A program made the translations under genes and the position numbers. The notes beneath the pieces were generated by a model. The model had not been told where the DNA came from, made no database searches, and saw only the letters and a list, made by a program, of their open reading frames with translations. Below are positions 43,312 to 52,136 of a DNA stretch of 63,174 bases, piece after piece (within the stretch, counting starts at the first letter, position 1; every line of letters starts with the position of its first letter). This stretch comes from Pseudomonas crudilactis. Its GTDB lineage: Bacteria; Pseudomonadota; Gammaproteobacteria; Pseudomonadales; Pseudomonadaceae. The stretch is taken from the NCBI RefSeq assembly GCF_013433315.1, contig NZ_WXVV01000035.1:1-63174 (forward strand). Direction: 5' to 3'.

Positions 43312-43401
43312 CTGTGGGAGCGAGCTTGCTCGCGAATGCAATCTGTCAGTCATTTAGATGTTGACTGACACACCGCCTTCGCGAGCAAGCTCGCTCCCAC
43401 A
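43312..43401. repeat. REPIN (inverted REP pair)
   Basis: TGTGGGAGCGAGCTTGCTCG and an inverted copy. Inner CTGTCAG/CTGACA arms also pair. Located between convergent hcnC and kefC-type genes. Confidence 0.9.
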
Positions 43402-43419
43402 TGGGGTTTTGTATGTGGC

Positions 43420-45228
43420 TCAGGTTTGGCGTGATTCTTCTTCGAGCTGGTCGGACTCGAACAACCGCGCCAGTTCCGCCCGGGCTTCCTGGGCAGTTTG
43501 CAGGACTTTCGCCGCGTCGTCGTAAATCGCGTGTTGCGCCTCCAGCACCTGTTCATCGTGATGCTTGAAGCGCTTGATCCGCGCATCGGCCTGGGCCTGG
43601 GTCAAGCCGAGGCCGACCAACGTGCGCCGGCTCATTTCCAGACTTGAATAATAAGTCTCTCGAATCGCCTCCGCGCCAACATCGACCAACCGATGCACAT
43701 GCTGACGGTTACGGGCCCGGGCGATGATCTTCATGTGCGGATACAGCTTGCGCACCACCTCGGCAGTCTTGATGTTGGTCTCCGGATCATCCGTGGCAAT
43801 CACGAAATATTCCGCCTCGCCGACCTTGGCGGCATTGAGGATTTCCGGGCGCATCGGGTCGCCGTAGAACACCGGCACACCGCCGAAGCTGCGCGACAGT
43901 TCAATGGTTTCCACCGACGTGTCCAGCGCAACGAACTTGATGTTCTGCGCCCGCAGAATCCGCGCGACGATCTGGCCCATCCGGCCCATGCCAGCGATCA
44001 CTACACGCGGCGTGTCAGTGTCGATCTCACGGTATTTTTCCGGCACTTCCACCGGCTGCACTTTCGGGCTGACCAGCCGTGCGCAGAGCAACAGCAACAA
44101 CGGCGTCACCGCCATCGACAGGGTGATGGTCAGCACCAGCAGGTCATACAGGCGCGGTTCGAACAGGCCCTGATCGCGACCGATCTTGAACACCACAAAG
44201 GCGAACTCACCACCGGCCGCCAAGACGATACCGAGGCGAATCGCACTGACCTTGTTCAAGCCACCGGCCAGGCGCCCGACGACAAACAGCAGCGGAAGCT
44301 TCAGCCCGATCAACAGCAGCGTCAGCCCCAACACGGTGATCGGCGCACTGAGCAGCAAACTCAAGTTGGCGCCCATGCCGACACTGATGAAAAACAGCCC
44401 GAGCAGCAGCCCTTTGAACGGCTCGATCTGCGCTTCCAGCTCATGGCGATATTCCGAATCCGCCAACAGCAGACCGGCGAGAAACGCGCCCAGCGCCATC
44501 GACACGCCGACCAAATCCATCAACCACGCCGTGCCGATCACCACCAGCAATGCTGTGGCCGTCGACACTTCCGGCAGACCGGTTTTCGCCACCACGCGGA
44601 ACACCGGACGCAACAGATAACGCCCACCGACCACGACCACGGCGATGCCGCCGAGCACTTGCAACGCGTGATTCAGACTCTCGGCGTTGCTGGTGTCGTG
44701 AGCACCACCCGCCAGCATCGGCACCAGCGCAATCAACGGGATCGCGGCGATGTCCTGGAACAGCAGAATCGCAAACGCCAGACGCCCGTGGGGGCTGGTC
44801 AGTTCCTTACGCTCGGCCAGACTTTGCAGGCCGAACGCCGTCGAGGAAAGCGCCAGGCCGAGACCGAGCACAATCGCGCTGTTCAGCGGCTGGCCAAACA
44901 CCGACAACGCCAGCACGCCGATCACCGAAGCCGTCAGCAGCACTTGCGCCAGACCGACGCCGAACACCGATTTGCGCATCACCCACAAGCGTCGCGGCGA
45001 CAGCTCAAGACCGATGATGAACAGCAGCAACACCACACCGAGTTCGGAAATGTGCGCGACGCTTTGCGGGTTGCCGATCAGGCCCAAAACCGACGGGCCG
45101 ATGATCACCCCAGCGAACAGGTAACCGAGCACGGCGCCCAGTTGCAGACGTTTGGCCAAAGGCACGGTGAGCACGGCCGCGAACAGAAAGACGACGGCGG
45201 CTTGCAACAGATTGCCTTCATGGGGCAT
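43420..45228 (-). CDS. CPA2-family cation/proton antiporter (KefB/KefC/YbaL-like)
   Basis: A 602-residue protein with a 12-helix antiporter core (about residues 1-390, start NLLQAAVVFLFAAVLTVPLAKRL) and a C-terminal TrkA-N domain (VVIAGMGRMGQIVARILRAQ, about 405-525) that binds nucleotides and gates transport. It probably exchanges K+ for H+ in the glutathione-regulated efflux family. An AGGAG precedes the start. The C-terminal tail is coiled and charged. Confidence 0.92.
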   Translation of the reverse strand: MPHEGNLLQAAVVFLFAAVLTVPLAKRLQLGAVLGYLFAGVIIGPSVLGLIGNPQSVAHISELGVVLLLFIIGLELSPRRLWVMRKSVFGVGLAQVLLTASVIGVLALSVFGQPLNSAIVLGLGLALSSTAFGLQSLAERKELTSPHGRLAFAILLFQDIAAIPLIALVPMLAGGAHDTSNAESLNHALQVLGGIAVVVVGGRYLLRPVFRVVAKTGLPEVSTATALLVVIGTAWLMDLVGVSMALGAFLAGLLLADSEYRHELEAQIEPFKGLLLGLFFISVGMGANLSLLLSAPITVLGLTLLLIGLKLPLLFVVGRLAGGLNKVSAIRLGIVLAAGGEFAFVVFKIGRDQGLFEPRLYDLLVLTITLSMAVTPLLLLLCARLVSPKVQPVEVPEKYREIDTDTPRVVIAGMGRMGQIVARILRAQNIKFVALDTSVETIELSRSFGGVPVFYGDPMRPEILNAAKVGEAEYFVIATDDPETNIKTAEVVRKLYPHMKIIARARNRQHVHRLVDVGAEAIRETYYSSLEMSRRTLVGLGLTQAQADARIKRFKHHDEQVLEAQHAIYDDAAKVLQTAQEARAELARLFESDQLEEESRQT

Positions 45229-45308
45229 GGGGGGTTACTCCTGACAACGGTACGGCGGGGGTGACAAGGATAAGGGCTACAAAGACCTATAGGCCACTGG
45301 AGATCCAA

Positions 45309-45398
45309 TGTGGGAGCGAGCTTGCTCGCGAAAGCGGAGTGTCAGCCAATAGTGTTTTCACTGACAGATTGCATTCGCGAGCAAGCTCGCTCCCACAG
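45309..45398. repeat. REPIN (inverted REP pair)
   Basis: TGTGGGAGCGAGCTTGCTCG with an inverted copy ending CTCGCTCCCACAGG. Confidence 0.9.
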
Positions 45399-45479
45399 GG
45401 GTTCTGATGTCGAGTCTGTAATAATTTGCATCAATTGGTTACATTCATAACCTCTACGAATCAATCCCCGAGTCCCGCC

Positions 45480-46394
45480 ATGGCCATCAACTTCGACCTC
45501 AACGATCTGCAAGCCTTCCGCGCCGTGGTCGAGCAGGGCAGTTTCCGCAAGGCCGCCGACACCGTGCGCCTGTCGCAACCGGCCTTGAGCCGGCGTATCG
45601 AGAAGCTCGAAGACGCCCTTGGCGTAAAACTCTTCGAACGCACTACGCGCAAGGTCAGCCTGACCCAGGCCGGACGCGGTTTCATGCCCAGTGTCGAACG
45701 TTTGCTTGATGACCTCGACGTGGCGTTGCTGGGTATCAGTGAAGTCGCCTCGACGCGGCTGGGCCACGTCACCGTCGCCTGTGTGCCTTCGGCGGCGTAC
45801 TACTTCATGCCCCGCGTGGTCGCGCGTTATCACCAGCAATTTCCGCGGATCAAAGTCAAGGTGCTCGACTCCAGCGCGCACGATGTCTTGAGTGCGGTGG
45901 TCAATGGCGAGGCGGATTTCGGTTTGAGTTTTCTCGGCACGCAGGATGCCAAAGTCGAGTTCGAACCGCTTGTGCAGGAGTGCTACGTCGTTGCCTGCCG
46001 CCGCGATCATCCGTTGGCCGGACGCAGCAGTGTGAGCTGGGACGAGTTCTATCAGCAGGATTACATCTCGCTCGACAAGACGTCCGGCAACCGCTTTCTG
46101 CTCGATCAGGCCTTGAGCAGCGTGGTGCCGCAGCGCTCGAGCATCTGCGAAACCCGGCATGTGACGACGATGATTGGTCTGGTGGAGGCGGGGTTGGGCG
46201 TGGCGGCGGTGCCGCTGATGGCGATGCCCGGGCCGGATCATCCGATCCTGACGCGGGTGCCACTGACCGAGCCGCAAGTGATGCGCAGTGTCGGCATTAT
46301 CAAGCGCCGGGGTCGCACGCTGACCCCGGCGGCACTGGAACTGGAGCGGTTGGTGGTGGAAATGAAGGTCCAGCCGCCGATTGTCAGCGCTTGA
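45480..46394 (+). CDS. LysR-family transcriptional regulator
   Basis: A 304-residue regulator. The helix-turn-helix is VRLSQPALSRRIEKLEDALGVKLFER (residues about 28-53), followed by the inducer domain with VACVPSAAYYFMPRVV. The gene converges with the binding-protein gene, overlapping its end by 11 bases. LysR genes near citrate-type transporters often control them, a reasonable but unproven assumption here. Confidence 0.92.
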   Translation: MAINFDLNDLQAFRAVVEQGSFRKAADTVRLSQPALSRRIEKLEDALGVKLFERTTRKVSLTQAGRGFMPSVERLLDDLDVALLGISEVASTRLGHVTVACVPSAAYYFMPRVVARYHQQFPRIKVKVLDSSAHDVLSAVVNGEADFGLSFLGTQDAKVEFEPLVQECYVVACRRDHPLAGRSSVSWDEFYQQDYISLDKTSGNRFLLDQALSSVVPQRSSICETRHVTTMIGLVEAGLGVAAVPLMAMPGPDHPILTRVPLTEPQVMRSVGIIKRRGRTLTPAALELERLVVEMKVQPPIVSA

Positions 46395-47154
46395 CCGAGT
46401 CCAGTCCGGTGGCCTGCACGTCCGCTTGCGCGGCTGGTGCGGCGAGGTAAGCGAGCAGGGCTTTGGCCTCTTCTGGATGCTGCGCACCGACCGGAATCCC
46501 AGCGGCAAAACGCGTCACCGACTGTACCGATTCCGGAATCTTCGCGACGAAACTCACCCCCGGCACCGGCAGCAATTCGCTGACCTGCTGGAAGCCCAAT
46601 TGATAGTCGCCAGTGGCAACCACAGAGCCGACCGGGATTTTCGCAATCATTTTGGCCTTCGGCTTCAACTGATCTTCAATGCCCAGTTTCTTGAACAGCT
46701 GCTGCTCGATGTACACGCCGCTGGCGCTGTCGGAGTAGGCCACCGATTGTGCGTCGAGCAAGGTTTTCTTCAAGGCGTCGACGCTGCTGATATCCGGTTT
46801 CGGCGCGCCTTCACGCACCACCAGGCCGATCCGCGAATCGGCCAGCTCAACGCGCGAGGCCGGATCGACCTTGCCCTGTTTGATCAAGTCGTCGAGGGCG
46901 TAACCGACCATGATCACCACGTCGGCGTGTTCACCGCGCGCGAGGCGATTGGGGATCGCCTCCGGCGCCTTGCCCATCGACGGGCCGAGGCTGGTGGTCA
47001 ATGTGTTGCCGCTGGTGGCGGCGAATTTCGGCCCGAGGATTTTGTAGGCCGCGGTGAAGCCGCCGGAGGTCATCACGCTCAAATCTTCGGCCTGCGCCGC
47101 GAGGTTGAACGCGAGACCGGCGAGCAGGGCGGTGACAGTAAACAGTTTTTTCAT
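46384..47154 (-). CDS. Solitary ModA-like substrate-binding protein
   Basis: A 256-residue periplasmic binding protein of the type II fold. A signal peptide (about 1-22) is followed by EDLSVMTSGGFTAAYKILGP, similar to ModA and related organic-anion binders. No permease or ATPase gene lies nearby. It is 12 bases downstream of an MFS gene on the same strand and is therefore probably co-transcribed with a secondary carrier, which is unusual. The ligand may be a tricarboxylate, by association only. Confidence 0.85.
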   Translation of the reverse strand: MKKLFTVTALLAGLAFNLAAQAEDLSVMTSGGFTAAYKILGPKFAATSGNTLTTSLGPSMGKAPEAIPNRLARGEHADVVIMVGYALDDLIKQGKVDPASRVELADSRIGLVVREGAPKPDISSVDALKKTLLDAQSVAYSDSASGVYIEQQLFKKLGIEDQLKPKAKMIAKIPVGSVVATGDYQLGFQQVSELLPVPGVSFVAKIPESVQSVTRFAAGIPVGAQHPEEAKALLAYLAAPAAQADVQATGLDSVKR

Positions 47155-47166
47155 GGCGAGTTTTCC

Positions 47167-48459
47167 TCAGGCCGCGACAGGTTGCAGACGACCACCGGCA
47201 CGGCGGTACAGATAAAGAGTGGCGCACAAGGCACACAGCGCGCCGATGCTCATCCAGTAACCCGGCGCGGCTTTGTCGCCGGTGTACTGAATCAGGAAGG
47301 TCGACATCGCCGGGGTGAAACCGCCGAAAATAGCGGTGGCCAGGCTGTAGGCGAGGGAGAAACCGGCAACGCGCACTTCCACCGGCATGATCTCGGTGAG
47401 CGCCGGAATCATCGCGCCGTTGTACAAGCCGTAGATAAACGACAGCCACAACAGCGACAGCAACATGTGGCTGAAGCTCGGCGCCTGCACCAGATACGAC
47501 AGCGCCGGATAGGTCGTGGCCAAGGCCAGCAGCGACATGGCGATCAGCACCGGACGACGGCCGATACGATCCGACAGCATGCCGCCAATCGGCAGCCAGA
47601 AGAAGTTCGACACACCGACCAGCAAGGTCACCAGCAGCGCATCGGACGTGCTCAGGTGCAGCACGGTTTTGCCGAAGGTCGGCGCGTACACGGTGATCAG
47701 GTAAAACGCGGTGGTGGTCAGCGCGACCATCAACATGCCGCCGAGTACCACGCCCCAGTTCTGCCCGAGGGTGCGGAACACTTCGCCCATGCTCGGACGG
47801 TGTTTGCGTGCGGCGAACTCTTCGGTTTCCGCCAGGTTACGGCGCAGGAAAAAGATGAACGGCACGATCATGCAGCCGACGAAAAACGGAATCCGCCAGC
47901 CCCAATCGGCAATCACATCCGGCGCCATCCACGCGTTCAAGGCGTAGCCCAGCGCGGCGGCGACAATGATCGCCACTTGCTGACTGGCCGACTGCCAAGC
48001 GGTGAAGAAACCTTTGCGACCCGGTGTGGCGATCTCGGCGAGATACACCGACACTCCGCCCAATTCCGCACCGGCCGAGAAGCCTTGCAGCAAGCGTCCG
48101 ATCAATACCAGCGCTGGCGCAAACAGGCCGATACTTTCGTAACCGGGCACCAGCACAATCAATATTGTGCCGCTCGCCATGATCGACAGCGTGACGATCA
48201 AACCTTTACGCCGGCCGACATCATCGATGTACGCACCGAGCACGATGGCGCCCAGCGGACGCATCAAAAAGCCTGCGCCGAACACGGCAAAGGTCATCAT
48301 CAGGGAAGCGAACTCACTGCTCGCCGGGAAAAACACCGCCGCGATCTGCGTGGCGTAGAAGCCGAACAGAAAGAAATCGAACTGTTCGAGGAAGTTGCCC
48401 GAGGTCACCCGGAAAATAGCGCCGGCCCGCGAGCCGTTGTGTGGGATTGAGGCTGTCAT
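47167..48459 (-). CDS. CitA/TcuC-type citrate or tricarballylate/proton symporter (MFS)
   Basis: A 430-residue, 12-helix MFS protein. The N-terminal IFRVTSGNFLEQFDFFLFGFYA, FGAGFLMRPLGAIVLGAYID and GRLLQGFSAGAELGGVSVYL agree well with the CitA citrate-proton symporter as I remember it. The start at 48459 is the family start. The promoter probably lies before 48500. The substrate is citrate or a close relative such as tricarballylate. Confidence 0.9.
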   Translation of the reverse strand: MTASIPHNGSRAGAIFRVTSGNFLEQFDFFLFGFYATQIAAVFFPASSEFASLMMTFAVFGAGFLMRPLGAIVLGAYIDDVGRRKGLIVTLSIMASGTILIVLVPGYESIGLFAPALVLIGRLLQGFSAGAELGGVSVYLAEIATPGRKGFFTAWQSASQQVAIIVAAALGYALNAWMAPDVIADWGWRIPFFVGCMIVPFIFFLRRNLAETEEFAARKHRPSMGEVFRTLGQNWGVVLGGMLMVALTTTAFYLITVYAPTFGKTVLHLSTSDALLVTLLVGVSNFFWLPIGGMLSDRIGRRPVLIAMSLLALATTYPALSYLVQAPSFSHMLLSLLWLSFIYGLYNGAMIPALTEIMPVEVRVAGFSLAYSLATAIFGGFTPAMSTFLIQYTGDKAAPGYWMSIGALCALCATLYLYRRAGGRLQPVAA

Positions 48460-48619
48460 AGAAAAGTACTCCACCGCTTTTATGACGTGCGCGACGGGAG
48501 GGCGGCGCACGGTTTTTATTTAGGCGGATGGTGGCGCAGGTGTAACCGGATGTTAATTGCATTATTGGCATGGATTGATGTGCAAAGTGGATCAATCCGG
48601 GGCGGGCACTTCTTGGACC

Positions 48620-48711
48620 CTGTGGGAGCGAGCTTGCTCGCGAAAGCGCTGGCCCAGGCAATGAAGATGTCGAATGTGCCAACCCCTTCGCGAGCAGGCT
48701 CGCTCCCACAG
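48620..48711. repeat. REPIN, first of three linked REP units
   Basis: TGTGGGAGCGAGCTTGCTCG with an inverted copy. The spacer CAATGAAGATGTCGAATGTG recurs in the next unit. Confidence 0.9.
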
Positions 48712-48753
48712 TTTCTGCCGTGTACCCACTGATTTTGCCAACACCACAAAACC

Positions 48754-48845
48754 CTGTGGGAGCCAGCCTGCTGGCGATAGCGGTTTGTCAGTCAATGAAG
48801 ATGTTGAATGTGCCGACGCCATCGCTGGCAAGCCAGCTCCCACAG
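48754..48845. repeat. REPIN with a changed core (GCCAGC/GCTGGC)
   Basis: TGTGGGAGCCAGCCTGCTGG and its inverted copy. Relative to its neighbour the core hairpin differs at paired positions (G to C, C to G), yet the spacer (CAATGAAGATGTTGAATGTG) is nearly the same. Confidence 0.88.
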
Positions 48846-48886
48846 TTTTTGCGGTGTACCTACTGTTTCTGCAACACCAAGAAACC

Positions 48887-48915
48887 CTGTGGGAGCTGGC
48901 TTGCCAGCGATGGCG
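48887..48915. repeat. Single REP of the changed core type
   Basis: TGTGGGAGCTGGCTTGCCAG follows a duplicated spacer (GGTGTACC...CAACACCA). It has no inverted partner. Confidence 0.8.
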
Positions 48916-49023
48916 GCCTCACAGACAACTACAATCCCCCGCCAGCCCAGGCAAAAAAACAAGGAATGATTCCCGAACCCGGCAGTCCGAGTTCAGGTAG
49001 CACACATCACAGGAGGTTCACCG

Positions 49024-49329
49024 ATGAACAGCAAAACCCTAATCGCCAGCCTGGCCCTCGTCGCCGGCATTGCCGGGATCAGCCCACTTGTTCAAGCGGC
49101 GCAAACCTCAAATGAACAGGCCGTTCAATCGCCGACCAGTGACCGCGAATTGAAGGTCAACGACCGTGCCCCGGATATTTATCAGCGCAGTGAAAAAGCC
49201 ATCGACTGGAAAACCAAGGGACTGAAAAAACCTGTTGAGCAGGCGCAATGGGTACAGATCAATGACCAGTACGTCATGGTGATGATCACCAACGGGACGA
49301 TTGTCGAGATGAAACCGGTCCCGCGTTAA
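49024..49329 (+). CDS. RcnB-family periplasmic protein
   Basis: A 101-residue secreted protein. A signal peptide ends at about residue 26 (QAA). The mature part DRAPDIYQRSEKAIDWKTKGLKKPVEQAQWVQINDQYVMVMITNGTI shows the RcnB pattern of a short beta domain. RcnB is linked to Ni/Co homeostasis in E. coli, but many paralogues are of unknown role. AGGAGG precedes the ATG. Confidence 0.85.
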   Translation: MNSKTLIASLALVAGIAGISPLVQAAQTSNEQAVQSPTSDRELKVNDRAPDIYQRSEKAIDWKTKGLKKPVEQAQWVQINDQYVMVMITNGTIVEMKPVPR

Positions 49330-49430
49330 ACCTCCGGCAATAATCAGCCATGGACGGTTGATTGCAATCGAGCGCCGTTCGGGTAAAACCCTTGGGGCGT
49401 TTTGGATGTCGGCAAGTCAGGAGCAACAGG

Positions 49431-49895
49431 TTGGAAAAGAAACCGCTGTACCGCAAAGAAAACACCACCGCCCACAATGTCTGGCGCAACAACCCCGGCG
49501 GGCACTACCGCGATCAACGAAACACCAAAGCGCAAAGCCGTAGCGAGGCCACGCGCGGCTCGATGCACGGCATCAAACACCACGGCTACGACTACACGCC
49601 GTTGTTTCGTTTTCTGTTATCTCGCGTCGGTGGTCATTGGGATGAGATTTTCAGCGAAGCGGTATCTCGCCTTGATCGGCCAGAGCCAGTGTTCTGGATG
49701 GTTGCCATCCATGAAGAGGATCGAGAGGACATTGTGCGACTGGGCGAGTCGGCCTACTTCAACGGCCTGTTCGTCGATGAGCAAAAGCGACTGCAAATCG
49801 TCAACCCGCAGTTGACTGCCGAAGAGATGAAACCTCATTGCCGTTGCTGCACGCATACCTTCAATGGTGTTCAGTTTGGCCTACCTGCGGACTGA
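49431..49895 (+). CDS. Hypothetical soluble protein, 154 residues
   Basis: The reading starts at TTG 49431 with AGGAGCAACAGG upstream (EKKPLYRKENTTAHN). The product is rich in histidine and has CRCCTH near its end. A block HGIKHHGYDYTPLFRFLLSR is followed by GGHWDEIFSEAVSRLD. I recall similar proteins in other Gram-negatives without a known role. The frame upstream of the TTG has no ribosome binding site. Confidence 0.6.
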   Translation: MEKKPLYRKENTTAHNVWRNNPGGHYRDQRNTKAQSRSEATRGSMHGIKHHGYDYTPLFRFLLSRVGGHWDEIFSEAVSRLDRPEPVFWMVAIHEEDREDIVRLGESAYFNGLFVDEQKRLQIVNPQLTAEEMKPHCRCCTHTFNGVQFGLPAD

Positions 49896-49900
49896 TAGAG

Positions 49901-50977
49901 CTACTCGACCCGAACCTGATTCATCACCTGCCCACCCCCCAACCGATACTGATTATTGCCACTGCGCTTGGCCTCATACATCGCCAGATCTGCGACGTGC
50001 AGCAAGCGATCCATAGCCGTCGCATGATCCGGAAACACCGCCACGCCAAGGCTGGTGCCGATGTGGCGCTGGTCGTTGCCGATGCTGATCGGTGGCGACA
50101 GTTCGATGAAGATTTTCTGGCAGATACTGCGGGCTTCGTCCTGCAAACTCAGGCTCGGCGCCAGGCCTTGCAGGATCACCACGAACTCATCACCGCCAAT
50201 GCGCGCAACGGTGTCAGTGGCGCGCAAGATGCGCTTCAACCGTGTTGCCGTGGTGATCAGCACCCGGTCGCCGGCGGCATGGCCGTAGCGGTCGTTGATG
50301 GTTTTGAAACCGTTGAGGTCGACGAACACCAGTGCGATGCGCGTCTCGGTCTGCCGCGCGTGATCCAGCGCTTCGGACAAACGTTGCTCCAGTACCAGGC
50401 GATTGGGCAGGCCGGTCAGCGGATCGAAGTGAGCGAGGTGTTGCAGGTAGCTGGCCGAGGCTTTTTCTTCGGTGATGTCGCGCACCACACCCATCATTTT
50501 CACCACCGCGTCGGGGTCGTTGCGCACCACGTTGCCGGTTTCCCGTAACCAACGAATGGTGCCGTCGGGCCAGACCACGCGGTATTCCTCATCATGGTTT
50601 TCGCCGGTCTCTAGGCAACGCAGTTCACCTTCGCGCACCTTGGTGCGATCGTCCGGATGCACGCAGGAACAAAACAGCGCATAGGACGGTGTGATTTCGC
50701 CGATCTTGAACCCGAACATGCCGTAAATCGCATCCGACCAGTACAGTCGATCCGTGTCGACTTCCCAATCCCATGTGCCGATGCGCGCAAAGTACTGGCT
50801 GCGCTTGAAGCGCTCGACGTCGCCGTCCTGGTGAATGTTCCGGCCATCCACGTTCCGTGTCAGCAGATCTCGGTACTGCGCGAGCTGCCTGCGCAAACCG
50901 CGTTCGCGCCATAGCAGCAGAGCGATGATGGCAAGCAAGATCGCGCCCACGGCAAGGCTGATCCAGAACAGAGTCAT
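49901..50977 (-). CDS. PAS-GGDEF diguanylate cyclase
   Basis: A 358-residue membrane-anchored cyclase. One N-terminal helix (ISLAVGAILLAIIALLLW) is followed by a PAS domain (about 60-170, IGTWDWEVDTDRLYWSDAIYGMFG) and a GGDEF domain. The active site is GGDEF, and RATD lies at inhibitory-site spacing before it. The stop is six bases from that of the convergent 154-residue gene. Confidence 0.92.
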   Translation of the reverse strand: MTLFWISLAVGAILLAIIALLLWRERGLRRQLAQYRDLLTRNVDGRNIHQDGDVERFKRSQYFARIGTWDWEVDTDRLYWSDAIYGMFGFKIGEITPSYALFCSCVHPDDRTKVREGELRCLETGENHDEEYRVVWPDGTIRWLRETGNVVRNDPDAVVKMMGVVRDITEEKASASYLQHLAHFDPLTGLPNRLVLEQRLSEALDHARQTETRIALVFVDLNGFKTINDRYGHAAGDRVLITTATRLKRILRATDTVARIGGDEFVVILQGLAPSLSLQDEARSICQKIFIELSPPISIGNDQRHIGTSLGVAVFPDHATAMDRLLHVADLAMYEAKRSGNNQYRLGGGQVMNQVRVE

Positions 50978-51140
50978 TCGGGCGCTGCCAGCATGGCGGT
51001 TCGATCCGTGGAGTAGTGGCGGTTGGCTATGTTAATGCTTCAATACTCGGTTCGGATACCATGTTGATCTGCGCTGGCAGGTTGCCAATCCCCTGCATTT
51101 CTGGGAAAACGGCGGTCGGCTGAACAATAGAGTGAATGTT

Positions 51141-51479
51141 ATGAATGATGAACTGCAGGTAATCGATCTTCAGGTCGGCGAAGGTAAAACCGCCGTCAAA
51201 GGCGCGCTGATCACCACCCAATACACCGGATGGCTGGAAGATGGCAGCGAGTTCGATTCTTCCTACAGCCGTGGCAAACCTTTTCAGTGCGTGATTGGCA
51301 CCGGGCGGGTGATCAAGGGGTGGGATCAGGGTTTGATGGGCATGCAGGTGGGGGGCAAACGTAAATTGCTGGTGCCGGCGCATTTGGGGTACGGCGAACG
51401 GACGATGGGCAAGATCCCGCCGAATTCGAATCTGGTGTTTGAGATTGAGTTGTTGGAAGTGCTGACGCGGGAGGATTGA
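51141..51479 (+). CDS. FKBP-type peptidyl-prolyl isomerase
   Basis: A 112-residue prolyl isomerase made of the FKBP domain only. The binding pocket shows TTQYTGWLEDGSEFDSSYSRGKPFQ and HLGYGERTMGKIPPNSNLVFEIELL. It has no signal peptide and is probably cytoplasmic. The start at ATG 51141 is preferred to GTG 51132. Confidence 0.92.
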   Translation: MNDELQVIDLQVGEGKTAVKGALITTQYTGWLEDGSEFDSSYSRGKPFQCVIGTGRVIKGWDQGLMGMQVGGKRKLLVPAHLGYGERTMGKIPPNSNLVFEIELLEVLTRED

Positions 51480-51538
51480 GGTGGAGGGCGTCGATTTGGA
51501 TGAAGTCCGTTACTTCATCCAAATACCGTCAGGGTGGA

Positions 51539-51874
51539 TCAGGTGAATACGTCTATATCGTCAAGCGCGTCTTCGATGATTCCTTGCAGTGAAGGGTGCG
51601 TTCGCCTAGCTGACTCAAGTGCCAAAAAAACAGTTTCTGTATCCACTTCGCCATGTCGGCGAGCGATGTGCCCGAGTGCAGTCGCCGCAGCGGCCACAAT
51701 TGCTTCGGTTTTGCTGGTGAGGTGTTTCAGGCAGATGTCCTGAGCCCAGTTTCTGTCGGTTTCATTTAGGCCAATGGATACGAGTGCGGCGATTACGTTT
51801 GCATCTATGCCGCTGGAAAGTAGGCGGACGGCCTCATCGTGGTTTATCGATGGGTTTTGGTAGATGAGGCTCAT
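51539..51874 (-). CDS. Small HEAT-like helical protein
   Basis: A 111-residue helical protein with HEAT-like segments (ALVSIGLNETDRNWAQDICLKHLTS, then AIVAAAATALGHIARRHGE). It is clearly homologous to the 89-residue protein encoded at 53664: NETDRNWAQ against NERDGRWAQ, and the PSLQ block is shared. It is the third gene behind the bacteriocin and its putative immunity gene, and codon use is AT-richer. A role in immunity or release is possible but unproven. Confidence 0.6.
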   Translation of the reverse strand: MSLIYQNPSINHDEAVRLLSSGIDANVIAALVSIGLNETDRNWAQDICLKHLTSKTEAIVAAAATALGHIARRHGEVDTETVFLALESARRTHPSLQGIIEDALDDIDVFT

Positions 51875-51882
51875 TGCCGAAG

Positions 51883-52122
51883 TTAACCCCTGATGCCGAT
51901 AAAAAGATCGAGTTCCGCTGGCAGTTGTTCGTTAACCGCCATGCCGATTTTTTGAGCTTGATCCAGTGTCAGCAGCCACTCGCCGTCGGGACTTTCGTCA
52001 AGGCTTTTCCAACCCATTGCAGCCAGAACTGCCGGTTCAAATTTCGACCCAACTGTAAGTTGGTATTTTAAGGTGTCGTCTTCGTCGTCACCCTTTAAGA
52101 AACCGCTAATCCATAAAAACAT
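51883..52122 (-). CDS. Putative bacteriocin immunity protein
   Basis: A 79-residue acidic protein (FLKGDDEDDTLKYQ, LPAELDLFIGIRG) encoded 14 bases after the bacteriocin gene on the same strand. Its size and acidity fit E3/E6-type immunity proteins, though I cannot see a direct match to Im3. Cognate immunity is inferred from position and composition. Confidence 0.65.
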   Translation of the reverse strand: MFLWISGFLKGDDEDDTLKYQLTVGSKFEPAVLAAMGWKSLDESPDGEWLLTLDQAQKIGMAVNEQLPAELDLFIGIRG

Positions 52123-52136
52123 CTGTAGCCTCCTGT

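Noticed and set aside
43693..45264. Open plus-strand frame of 523 codons over the CPA2 antiporter gene
   Set aside because: Composition (runs of Gln, His, Arg) is an artefact of the antisense of hydrophobic codons. The minus-strand antiporter is unambiguous.
46381..48450. Open plus-strand frame of 689 codons across the binding protein and MFS genes
   Set aside because: It is rich in His, Gln and Arg, has no ribosome binding site, and mirrors high-GC codon bias of two well-supported minus-strand genes.
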